This document shows, one piece after another, positions 39,679-51,193 of a stretch of DNA of 64,000 bases (position 1 is the stretch's first letter; the number at the start of each line of letters is the position of its first letter). Origin of the DNA: Plumapathes pennacea (taxonomy: Eukaryota > Cnidaria > Anthozoa > Antipatharia > Myriopathidae). Below the pieces are notes generated by a model. That model was not told the DNA's origin and made no database searches. It was given only the letters and a program-made list of their open reading frames with translations. The DNA is taken from positions 16,700,167 through 16,764,166 of the forward strand of contig OZ038465.1 in NCBI GenBank assembly GCA_964036295.1. The letters run 5' to 3'. A program made the position numbers and the translations under genes.

Positions 39679-40020
39679 ATCATCATCATCGTCGTCGTCT
39701 TCGTCCTCGTCTTCGGTATCTTCGTCCTCGGTTTCGACCTCGTCCTTTTCGCCGCTTGTCGACTCTGCAGCTTCTCTCGCGTCTCTCCTCTCTAGCAGTT
39801 GGTACCAGGCCCTTTTGATCTTGAGCATCAGATGGGCCTGGTACAGACCCCATCGGTTGATGGACACCAGCGCCAGACGCAAGGAGGTGCCGCCTTCGGA
39901 AGCCTTGGCCTTATAAATGTTAGACTGCTTGTATTTTATAAACACCCGTCGATGATCCAGCAGATAATACCTGATGATTTTATCAATGTCGTCTTCCACT
40001 ATCTTGATTTCTTCACGTCT
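39511..40020 (-). CDS. Terminal exon with extreme Asp/Glu tail
   Basis: The exon starts after a strong acceptor (T-rich tract, then CTGCAG at 40021-40026) in phase 0 and runs to TGA at 39511, giving 169 residues. It opens with RREEIKIVEDDIDKIIRYYL, then a helical, aromatic block (HRRVFIKYKQSNIYKAKASE, GGTSLRLALVSINRWGLYQA, HLMLKIKRAWYQLLERR). About 60 almost pure Asp/Glu residues follow (roughly 39560-39735), then a basic end, KKKKPGKGRKGKK. It is on the same strand and downstream of the coiled-coil gene and is probably its last exon. However, the last coding exon I can see upstream (41598-41781) ends in phase 1 with its best donor, so a further exon or a weaker donor is required, or this belongs to a separate short gene. 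Confidence 0.6.
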
Positions 40021-40149
40021 CTGCAGATGAAACACAAAACAGTCAACAAGAAATGGCACCAGTTTGAGATACCTGTTCGCACAATGTCTCAGGTTAAAAA
40101 TTATCACAGTGTTTATCACATTTTCATTGTTAGTCGTAATGGTAGTTAT

Positions 40150-40285
40150 CTCTTGGTCTTACCATTACGTGTTATTAACATCACGTGGTATTACCATCAC
40201 GTGGTATTACCATCACGTGGTACTACCATTACGTGGTATTACCATTACATGTTACTACTATTGTGTTATTACCATCATGTGGTAT
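40150..40285. repeat. Minisatellite of CACGTGG-containing units
   Basis: About seven units of 15-16 bp near TATTACCATCACGTGG. Three carry the perfect E-box palindrome CACGTG and others ACGTGG or a mutated form. It lies in the intron before the acidic exon. Confidence 0.75.
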
Positions 40286-40929
40286 GCGTTTAACCCTGTT
40301 TATATGTACATCATTTGGAAAGGTATAATACAAGTATAATACTTTAGTTAAATAACATTGAACTGGATGCGTTTGTTCTCACCCCGCAAAAGTCATTCTG
40401 TCATATTGCTTAATATCTCACTTCTCTTCATCTTCATTTAAACATTAACCCCATTATTAACCTCATTTACGCTCTTATACAAATTCACAGGCCTTAGAGC
40501 AGTTTTAGGTCGATAATAACCATAAGGTTTTATTACATCTGTAAGCGTATGAATTAGTACTCTTTTACTTCTTTCAGATGACTTATAGTACTTGCTACCG
40601 CTTGCGGGTTCAACCGACATCGTTTAGCGTCGCAGCGGGTGGTTATTTTCACCCTAAACAACACTTATTCACGTGATCTACGTGACGTTTACGAGGACGT
40701 GTTTATACGTATTCATTGTTCTTTAGCATTTTAGAGTGATACCACGAGGCAAGCACGCTCGTACAGATCACTACCTACGCATTTTATTGAAACTTAATGA
40801 TGACAATCGAAAATCAGTCGTTAAATCCTGGGGAAGGAGTTTAACTGAATTTGTCTTCACAAACGGTTATCTGTCGCTCAGTTTCGAATCTTTATGCCAA
40901 CGTCAAAGGTTTTTTATTCTTTAAGTCGA

Positions 40930-41147
40930 AACGACAACGACTGAAGACCATGCCACACCACATCCACACCACAAATCACACCACAATACCCTTCATTACA
41001 ACCTTTCGAAACCAGACGGTCGCAGACAAGAACCACAAGCCCATCTGACAACACACCCCAGCATGTAAACAAGACAACACACATGAACTGTACAGCAAAG
41101 CAAAGCAGCACAACACAAGACAGAACATCAACTAACGCAATAAACAG

Positions 41148-41184
<37 letters not shown>

Positions 41185-41590
41185 GAAAAATGCCAGTCTA
41201 CGAGGCCTCATCGACAAATGTAACCACAACAAACATCCAACACTACACCACTCAGCATCAGAACACACGACGACAAATACAGAAACGGCACGGCACAAAG
41301 CAACAACACAACATAAACAAACACAGCAAACGATACAGTATACAACTCTGCATTACAACAGACAAGACCGACGCCTTTAGAGACACTAACACGACGTAAA
41401 GCAACGCAACGCAACGCAACACGCCACACCCACACCCAGACACAAGACTCACTAGTTCACCATCTTTCACACAACATAAACAAACACAGAAAACGATACA
41501 GTATACAACTCTGCATTACAACAGACAAGACCGACGCATTTAGAGACACTAACACGACGTAAAGCAACGCAACACGCCACACCCACGCAA
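40930..41590. repeat. A/C-rich strand-asymmetric block with CA microsatellite
   Basis: The plus strand over about 650 bp is dominated by A and C with few G and T. It includes a CA dinucleotide run (about 41146-41182) and a GCAAC pentamer run (about 41401-41420). A segment of about 150 bp (about 41308-41470) is repeated at about 41471-41609. The second copy includes the donor of exon 41598-41781 and the first copy a decoy of that donor. Confidence 0.65.
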
Positions 41591-41597
41591 GACTCAC

Positions 41598-44500
41598 TAG
41601 TATCACCATCTTTCCCATCAGCGTCGCTCTTCTGATTTGTATCATCAGCGCCGTCTTTGTTTGACGGATTCTCGTCCGCCTCGTCTTTGTTTGGAGGATT
41701 CTCGTCCGCCGAATTGTTTTTGTTCTCGTCACCCTGAATCTTTTCTAACTGTTCCTTCAGCGCCGTGACCGTTTCATCTCGCTGTACAACAAGTTGTTCA
41801 AAGCAAAGTTAGTAAGCTCGATAGCGCCAAGCCTAACACATTTTAAACAACCAACTCATCACCGCAGCACTGACGAAACATTGCTAGACAAACTGTAACA
41901 CAAAACCTTGCCTCAGAACTGTCTTCTGATCAAACACGAGGTAAATAAATGGAAAACTACCCTGTTCGACCTGCGGCAAACGCTGCGAGAAAAAGATTCC
42001 ACGTGAAGCACATGGCGATGATATACACGACGACCCGAAAGAAAAAGTCTAAACGCATTTTAAAAGATAAGGAAGTCATATCAAAAAAAGAACCCTGTGC
42101 AGTTTGAATTTCTTGTATCTTGAAATAATATAAAACGTGACTGCCCTGCTCTCTATACATCTAAGTTTCCAGCGGATCCCATAAGTATTTTACAGCCAGT
42201 AAGTGGTTTTATGTAAGCTACACACATGCTGCGAACCCCAACCCCCTCCCCCCAGTATTCCAAGGTATTTTGCTATGCCACAGCAACTTTCCACCATAAT
42301 CGATTTGTGTCTACAAGAATATTTAGACCTGTACGAAAGCAAAACAAGCATAAAGTCCAACAAAGTGAATGTACCGACTAAATATCATCAGAAAAATGAT
42401 ACAACATACACCGACAACAAAGTAAACATACCGTTTGTGCCTCTGACTGAATCTTTTGTGTTAGAACGGTGCGTAAGGTCTGCACCGTACTCTCCACCTT
42501 GGCCAGTTGGGACTGGGCCTGTGAACGTGACCAGTAACTTACTCACTGATATGCGCCATATACAACCAACCCACATAAAGACCCCTTCACGGATTGAAAT
42601 GCATGATGGGTAATCAGGGCAAGAACAAAGAAACATGGCTGCGACGCATGCGAGAAGTCTCGGTTTAATAGTGAAATCGCTCACAATCTAGAACCACTGA
42701 AAGCTTGCAAATGACAATTTGGAGTTCTCTGAAGTTCCACTGATCAGAAAAACAAATGCATATGCAGTTTATTTGCCCTGACTACCACTATGCATTCAAA
42801 TATGTAATTAGGAGGTTCTGCTCGTAAGGCACATCTCAGGGATCAAAGACAAGCCCAAGTAATTCAGGGCCCGGTTTTTCGAAAGTCGATTAAGTTAATC
42901 CAGGATTAACGAAATTCTTTCTCTCGACCTCTCTGCCAATAAATTGCAGGGTTTTGTTCGAAGATGGATTAAAAAGCTTGTTCCAGCTTAAAACGTCATC
43001 AAGAAAGTCGTTGTGGACGAAACTTTCACATTTTCAGGCTTATAAATGACAAGAAAGTTTAGAACTAATCCAAGATTAGCCTAATCGTGCTTTGAAAAAC
43101 TGGGCCCAGAAGAATAGCGAGAACGCCTCGAAGAAATTATTGAAAGCCAAACTCGCGGACAGCGGAGAGCACACAAATAGTGGAGTATATATAAATGATT
43201 TAACTCACATGCTGCATATCATCTTCAAGTTTCTGTAATCTTTCCCGATGATCTGCTTCCTCCTCCTCCCCTTCCGCCAACACCCTGCAAAAGTCAAAGT
43301 CAAATGACAATGGACTATATACATGCAGTAATCGCCGGTTAGATTTGCCCTTGTTTGCTGCTCCATGTGGTTGAGTCAAACAAGCCGTGCAATCACAAAC
43401 CTGCCATGATCGTCCCCAGGGGTGTAGACTGGGGAGGGAGTTTTATTCCTCTTGGCCTGTTGTTCGTCCATACGCTCCTTGAGCGCGGCCAGGTCCACTT
43501 GTATGTGAGTAACCTGCACAAATACAGAGCAACAAGGAATTTCAGTTGTGGATTGGGAGAGCCTCCCCCAACCGGTTGTCAACAAAACTTCATACCCATA
43601 GGGACGAAGTTTTGGCACTCATACATTTTCAAGGTATGGATACTTTTCGGGTGCAGTATATCCAGAGTTCGTACAGCCTCTCAAAATTCAATACCGCACT
43701 GTTCTTCGAAAAGCGTTTGACATTCATTGTGTGGGTTGATTCAAGCTATTTTTTGGTCGATTTCTTATTTAGAAATTCATATTTAAACATTCAGTTTCAA
43801 AGACTAATGTCTGAATTCAAAGACTTTTCAAGACATCATATGACAAATATTTTTTTACAACTACCCTATATATATCAACACTGCACAATTAAAGCTCTCT
43901 GCGTTCCTTACCTCGTCTGGTATGGGTTTTAGTCTTCTCTTTAATTCTCTCAGCGTCCCGTCTGTATCATTTTGCCAGCGATACACTCCTTCCAGGTCCT
44001 GGCTTCGTACATATATCTGCGATTTCCCGACCTGGAACGAGATTTACGGAGACGCTTTGTGTTATAACCGATCTGTCCTGAAGTGGAAGCGTTTGCAGGC
44101 GGAAATATTCACATCCATTCAAACTCTATCTAAGGCGGACACCCTCGAGACTAGCATTTAGCGTCCGCCTTAGAGAGAGTTGACTGTATAGCTACAAATG
44201 TGGCTAGCTCATAAAGTAGTTCATACAGGAAAAGTAAGAAGATGCCCCATAACGGTGGTCGTCAAAAATTGTTTAAAAAGGCTGATTTAGCTGTCTATAA
44301 ACGGCGGCGTCGCGGCAATTTGTGTAGAGCTGTCCGACTTGTATACACGTGAAAAATGTTCTATTTTGATTCCTGGCTGCATTTGACTGGAGTTTGCGAA
44401 TAACGACAAAAAATGGATTCATCGGTAAAAAGAAGCACAGAGTAAAGGCTTTAAGCGAAACGTTTTATGCGAGGAAAAGTCCTGAGAAAAGTAACTCCAC

Positions 44501-47500
44501 ACTGTCCACAGTACAGTTAAATCTTGAGATGATTATACTAACAGTTTCGAGTTGGTTTCTAAATTTTTCCACGCTGAATAGTTATATTTATCTTTAAGTC
44601 GTTTTAAGTCGCGAATTACCGTTATAAAAAGTGACTTGTACTTAATATTTGGGATAGACATTTATAATGACTTTGTTTCATGTTTATTGAACAAAAGTAA
44701 CCGAGGTTCAGGCACGAGGAACGACAAACATAAAAGTACATATTCATGATTTGGTATTAACGTTAGTATTAGTATTAGCTTTATTGTTGGTATACATAAT
44801 GGTATTAATAGGGTTAGTGTTAGCATTGATAGTGTTGGTATTACCATTAGTAATTGAACTAAGTTGTAGTTGTACTAGTAGTGGTAGTAGTATATTATTA
44901 TTAGTATATTATTCCTTCACCTGTTGTACAGGACTTGTTTGGGTTTGTCTATCCTGTAAAGTGGATTATGGGTAACCATTAGACGTTTATCATTGGCAGT
45001 TATTCAAATAATTTAAGATAATATTACTATTGTTTCCTCGTCAAAAAAAATTATCAAAATTTTATCATGAACTGAAATCATTCCACCAAGCTTTCATTAT
45101 TTTCAGCATTATTTACGCTGGTGAAGTTATCAGTCGCTTGTCTATTATTATAGTTAAAAAATCAATTACGATCAATCTGTTTCTGTACCTGTCGTACCTG
45201 TTGGGTAAGTTATTGTTCGCTCTCCTCTTTTTTTTTGTTGATTTTCACGATAGTAAATCAGTTAGTTAACGCCCAACTGATGTTATTATTTTGTGTTAGA
45301 ATTAAATAACAGTTTACTATACCTGAGGTTCAGGAATGGGTTCCCTTCTCTGCTGAGTTAATACACAATTATTAGTTCAGTTTATCAGTTATATTATTAA
45401 GTTAATCTGATTTTTTTACCTGTTGTACAGGACTCGTTTGGGTTTCTCTATCCTGTAAAGTAGATTATTCGTAGCCATTAGACCTTTTATTATCATTATT
45501 ATCATTTTATCAAATGTTATTTTTTATCCGTTTAAATAGCCGTTCAACTCTATTAGCTTTATTGTTAGTTTTATTATTAATTGTATGAGTCATCTAAAAG
45601 TTTTATAAAGCAAAACTAAAATTACAAAAGTTATCACTGTACCGGAGGTTTAGGACTAGGCTAATTCATTTGCATGTAAGTTAATATTAACGAACATCCA
45701 GCTGCCGCATTTGTATAATTATTTTGTGTTAAAAATTTATAACAGTTCACTGTACCTGAGGTTCAGGACTGGGTGCCTTCACCTGCTGAGTAAACAGTGG
45801 ATGACTCTTAATCAGTTATCAGTTGTTTTATTAGTAATAACTTTAGTAGTAGAAATGTGTGGCAGCGGCATGCAGCTGTGTCAGTGTACGGTCTCTGGTA
45901 CTCTATATTATTCCTTTACCTGTTTTACAGGACTCGTCTGGGTTTCTCTATCCTGTAAAGTGGATTATTGTAATCATTAGACTTTTAGTATTGCTATTAT
46001 TTTATCGAATGTTTGTTTTATTTATTTGTTTTATTATTATTTTATCCGTTTAAATAGCCGTTTTACTGTACCTGTAGTTCAGGATTGGGTTTCTTCGACT
46101 CTATTAGCTTTATTGCTAGTTTTATTCTGCATGTTATGAGTTAGCTAAAAGTTTATAAAGCAAAATAATATTACGAAAGTTGTCATTTCACCCGAGGTAT
46201 AGTATTGGGTTCTCTTGCTAGCCAAGTGAATTATGGAGTTTATATTAGTTGTATAATTACTAGTTTTATTGGTTATTATAATTAATTATTATCACAACAA
46301 ACTTACGACATTTATTACTTGTACCCGACGTTTAGGACTGGGTTCTCTTGCCTGCCAAGTGAATTATGCGGCTTTATATTAGTTGCATGGTTAGTTTTAT
46401 TGGTTATCAAATTATATTTTATAAAATTTAAATGAAGCAATGATAGTTGTCGTTGTACCTGAGGTTCAGGACTGGGTTCTCTTGCCTACCAAGTGAATTA
46501 TGGAGTTTATATTAGTTGCATAATTAGTGTTTTTGGTTATTAAAAATTAATTATATTATCACGGTACACTTACGAAAGTTATTACTTGTACCCGACGTTT
46601 AGGACTGGGTTCTCTTGCCTGCCAAGTGAATTTAGTGGCTTTATATTAGTTGTATAGTTAGTTTTATTGGTTATCAAAATATCTTATATATAAAATTTAA
46701 AATTATATTTTATAAATTTAAATGAAGTTATGACAGTTGTCGTTGTACCTGAGGTTCAGGACTGGGTTCTCTTGCCTGCCAAGTGAATTATGGAGTTTAT
46801 ATTAGTTGTATAGTTAGTTTTATGCGTTATCCAAACAATGTTTTATGATTCTAAATGAAGTTATGATAGTTATCGCTGTACCTGAGGTTTAGGACTGGGT
46901 TCTCGTGCCTGTCAAGTGAATTATGGAGTTTATATTAGTCGTATAGTTATATTTATGAGTTATCAAAACAATATTTTATAAAATCTAAATGAAGTTATAA
47001 TAGTTGTCGCTGTACTTGAGGTTTAGGACTGGGTTCTCTTGCCTGCCAAGTGAAATATGGAGTTTATATTAGTTCTATAGTTAGTTTTATTGGTTATCCA
47101 AATATCTTATATATAAAATTTAAAATTATATTTTATAAATTTAAATGAAGTTATGACAGTTGTCGTTGTACCTGAGGTTCAGGACTGGGCTCTCTTGCCT
47201 GCCAAGTGAAATATGGAGTTTATATTAGTTGTATAGTTAGTTTTATTGGTTATCAAAATATCTTATATATAAAATTTAAAATTATATTTTATAAATTTAA
47301 ATGAAGTTATGACAGTTGTCGTTGTACCTGAGGTTCAGGACTGGGTTCTCTTGCCTGCCAAGTGAATTATGGAGTTTATATTAGTTGTATAGTTAGTTTT
47401 ATGCGTTATCCAAACAATGTTTTATGATTCTAAATGAAGTTATGATAGTTATCGCTGTACCTGAGGTTTAGGACTGGGTTCTCGTGCCTGTCAAGTGAAT

Positions 47501-50500
47501 TATGGAGTTTATATTAGTCGTATAGTTATATTTATGAGTTATCAAAACAATATTTTATAAAATCTAAATGAAGTTATAATAGTTGTCGCTGTACTTGAGG
47601 TTTAGGACTGGGTTCTCTTGCCTACCAAGTGAAATATGGAGTTTATATTAGTTCTATAGTTAGTTTTATGAGTTATCCAGACAATGTTTTATAAAATTTA
47701 AATAAAGTTATGACAGTTGTCGTTGTACCTGAGGTTCAGGACTGGGTTCTCTAGCCTGCCAAGTAAATTATGGAGTTTATATTAGTTGCATAGTTACTTT
47801 TATGCGCTATCCAAACAATGTTTTATGAATCTAAATGAAGTTATAATAGTTGTCGCTGTACTTGAGGTTTAGGACTGGGTTCTCTTGCCTACCAAGTGAA
47901 ATATGGAGTTTATATTAGTTCTATAGTTAGTTTTATGAGTTATCCAGACAATGTTTTATAAAATCTAAATAAAGTTATGACAGTTGTCGTTGTACCTGAG
48001 GTTCAGGACTGGGTTCTCTTGCCTGCCAAGTAAATTAAGGGGTTTATATTAGTTGTTTAAATAGTTTTATTGGTTATTATAATTCTTTTTTTATGATCAC
48101 AATAAACTTACGATAGTAATTAGTTGTACCCGATGTTTAGGACTGGGTTCTCTTTCCTGCCAAACAAATTATACAGTTAACTTATATTAGCCGAACAATT
48201 TTTTACAATAACACGTCAGTTTCTCGCTTTGTGATTGGCTAATTTTCATTATCAATAAGAGGACAGACACATAAAATCGAGTGCTGACGACAGTGATTTG
48301 GACGAAGAAGGTGAGTTCAGCTTCTATTTTACCTAAATTCTTGCAAAAGCGACATTCGGCATTTGAAGTAGAGAACCAGAAGTGTTCAGAGACGAATTTC
48401 CTTGAGCTTTGTCTTGAAATTGTCGAGAAAACCGCAGCAGAAAAGCGTCTAGTTTCATTTCTTTCCAACTTCTTTGACAAAATTTTATTTTGCACGCTCG
48501 AAATGCTCACGTCAAACTGTCACTTTTTGGCCAATGAAATGTCTTGAATTTGAACGTCGACCAATTAGAAAGCGGGAAAAGTTGTTGACAACATTTCGGT
48601 CAAATCGAACAAAATCCAGTTTTCTTGCGTGTTTTCCCCGCGTCGTCGCTTGAGTTTTGTTATTGTAAAAAACAAACTGACGCCAATTTGTTAATTTTAC
48701 AATAACACGTCAGTTTCTCGCTTTGTGATTGGCTAATTTTCATTATCAATAAGAGGACAGACACAAAATCAAGTGCTGACGACAGTGATTTGGACGAAGA
48801 AGGTGAATTCAGCTTCAATTTTACCTCAGTTCTTGCAAAAGCGACATTCGGCATTTGAAGTAGAGAACCAGAAGTGTTCAGAGGCGAATTTCCTTGAGCT
48901 TTGTCTTGAAATTGTCGAGAAAACCGCAGCAGAAAAGCGTCTAGTTTCATTTCTTTCCAGCTTCTTTGACAAAATTTTATTTTGCACGTGCGAAATGCTC
49001 ACGTCAAACTGTCACTTTTTGGCCAATGAAATGTCTTGAATTTCAACCTCGACCAATTAGAAAGCGGGAAAAGTTGTTGACAACATTTCGGTCAAATCGA
49101 ACAAAATCCAGTTTTCTTGCGTGTTTTCCCCGCGTTGTCGCTTGAGTTTTGTTATTGTAAAAAACAAATTGACGCCAGTTTTTTAAGTGTCTGTCCCCTT
49201 ATTGATCATGAAACGCGTCATAACATTGTCAAAAAGTTGTGGATTCACGAGGCGCTTCGCCGACGTCAATTTGTTAATTGGACAGTTAGCAGTATACCTG
49301 AGGTTCAGGACTGGGTTCTCTTGCCTGCCAAATGAATTATGGAGTTTATATTAGTTGTATAGTTAGTTTTGAGTTATCAAGTCAATGCTTTATAAAATCT
49401 AAATGAAGTTATGACAGTTGTCGTTGTACCTGAGGTTCAGGACTGGGTTCTCTTGCCTGCCAAGTTAATTATGGAGTTTATATTAGTTGTATAATTAGTT
49501 TTATTGGTTATTATCAACGATTTTTATGATCGCAATAAACTTACGACAGTTATTAGCTGTACCCGATGTTTAGGACTGGGTTCTCTTGTCTGCCAAATAA
49601 ATTATGCAGTTAACTTATATTTGCTGAACAATTAGTTTAATCAGTTATCAAATAAATCAAATAAAATTGGACAGTTAGCAGTATACGTGAGGTTTAGGGC
49701 TGGGTTCTATTGCCTACCAAGTGAATCATGGAGTTTATAATAGTTCTATAGTTAGTTTTATGAGTTATCCAGACAATGTTTTATAAAATCTAAATGAAGT
49801 TATAATAGTTATCGCTGTACCTGAGGTTTAGGGCTGGGTTTTTTTGCCTGCCAAGTGAATAATGGAGTTAATATTAGTTGTATAGTTAGTTTTATGAATT
49901 ATCAAAAAATGTTTTATAAAATCTAAATGAAGTTATGACAGTTGTCATTGTACCTGAGGTTCAGGACTGGGTTCTCTTGCCTGCCAAGTGAATTATGGAG
50001 ATTATATTAGTTCTATAGTTGGTTTAACAGGTTATTAAAACATGTTTTAAAAAAATCTAGATGAAGTTATGACAGTTATCTATCTTTAGAGATGATGGTT
50101 TAACAGGCCCAATTTTATTTAACTTGTAGATATTTAGAAGTGTTTATATGAACGTACCAGAGGTTCAGGACTTGGTTCTCTTGCCTGTCAAGGTAATTAT
50201 GGATTTCTTTTTCAGTTTTCATTAGTGTTGTTGGTCATTAATATTGTATTGGTGATCTTATTCCTAATCTTATCTATGTGAATTGTGAATATTAATATCT
50301 ATAACATCACCATCACGTTTAACATTTACGTTCATTTTCACCACTCAAACGTTAACTCTTTTAGCATTGATTAACGATTTATTTAACTGACAATTTGTAA
50401 CACTTTATATCACTGTACCTGAGGTTCAGGACTAGGCTCTCTTTCCTGGCGAGTGAATTACGAATACTTTTATTAGGTTTCTTGTCGCTATATCCATTTT

Positions 50501-51156
50501 TTCTTTAAATTTATAACTATAATTGTTCATCACTGTACCTGAAGTTTAGGACTAGTTTCTCGTGCCTGTCGAGTGAATCACAAATTTATTACTTAATTAT
50601 AATCATACTTTAAATAATTACGTTGTGATTTATTCGTTAAATCATAGTTGTTTTCTTAATAGTAATGACTTGTGTATTTAGATTTGTTTAGAATTTTAGG
50701 ATAATGTTCAATTGTCAACAATTTATACGGTTATTTTATATCATTGTATGTATATCCGAAGTTTAAGACTTAATTATCTTAGCTGCGTAATATAGCGTTA
50801 CTCTTCGCGCGCTTAGCACTGCAAGTGAGATAATGATTGAGAAAAATATGACCTAAATTGGTTAGGTCATGCAGGGTAACTCTGAGTTGTGATGGCAGTA
50901 TCCTTCCAACAACTTTTCCCATACAAATCTTCTCAATATTTCCGAACTGTGAGGTATCGGCAAACGTCATGCTTTAATGTTATGGACCTGAAATTTTGCA
51001 AGTCTACATACTTTTTGGTGCCCTTTCCATTTATGGTACTAAAAAAAAATGTTTTGGGGTCACGTGACCTATTGTTGGAAAAGGCCTATTATAATTTTAT
51101 TACTGTCCGTTTAGTAAGCTTTATTATTATTATTATTATTTTTATTATTATTATTA

Positions 51157-51193
<37 letters not shown>

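Noticed and set aside
39494..39916. Poly-Ser ORF on the plus strand
   Set aside because: It is the complement of the Asp/Glu tract in the minus-strand exon, which has proper splice signals and a sensible end.
40438..40620. 60-codon ORF on the minus strand as first exon of a separate acidic-protein gene
   Set aside because: It lacks a strong donor in the right phase and shows no similarity; kept only as an alternative to the unresolved junction.
45643..45672. Array unit counted as an intact micro-exon
   Set aside because: It has an in-frame TAG and no AG acceptor. For similar reasons 46192-46217 (26 nt), the units near 50752 and 51270, and 52863-52890 (28 nt) were not counted.
48281..49039. 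Two 88-codon plus-strand ORFs as genes
   Set aside because: They are the same frame in the two copies of a MITE with inverted-repeat ends and show no recognisable domain.
46325..50565. CRISPR-like appearance: conserved 27-nt blocks at regular intervals
   Set aside because: The intervening sequences are themselves homologous repeats, not unique spacers, the region is in a eukaryotic gene, and the conserved blocks have splice sites and coding phase.
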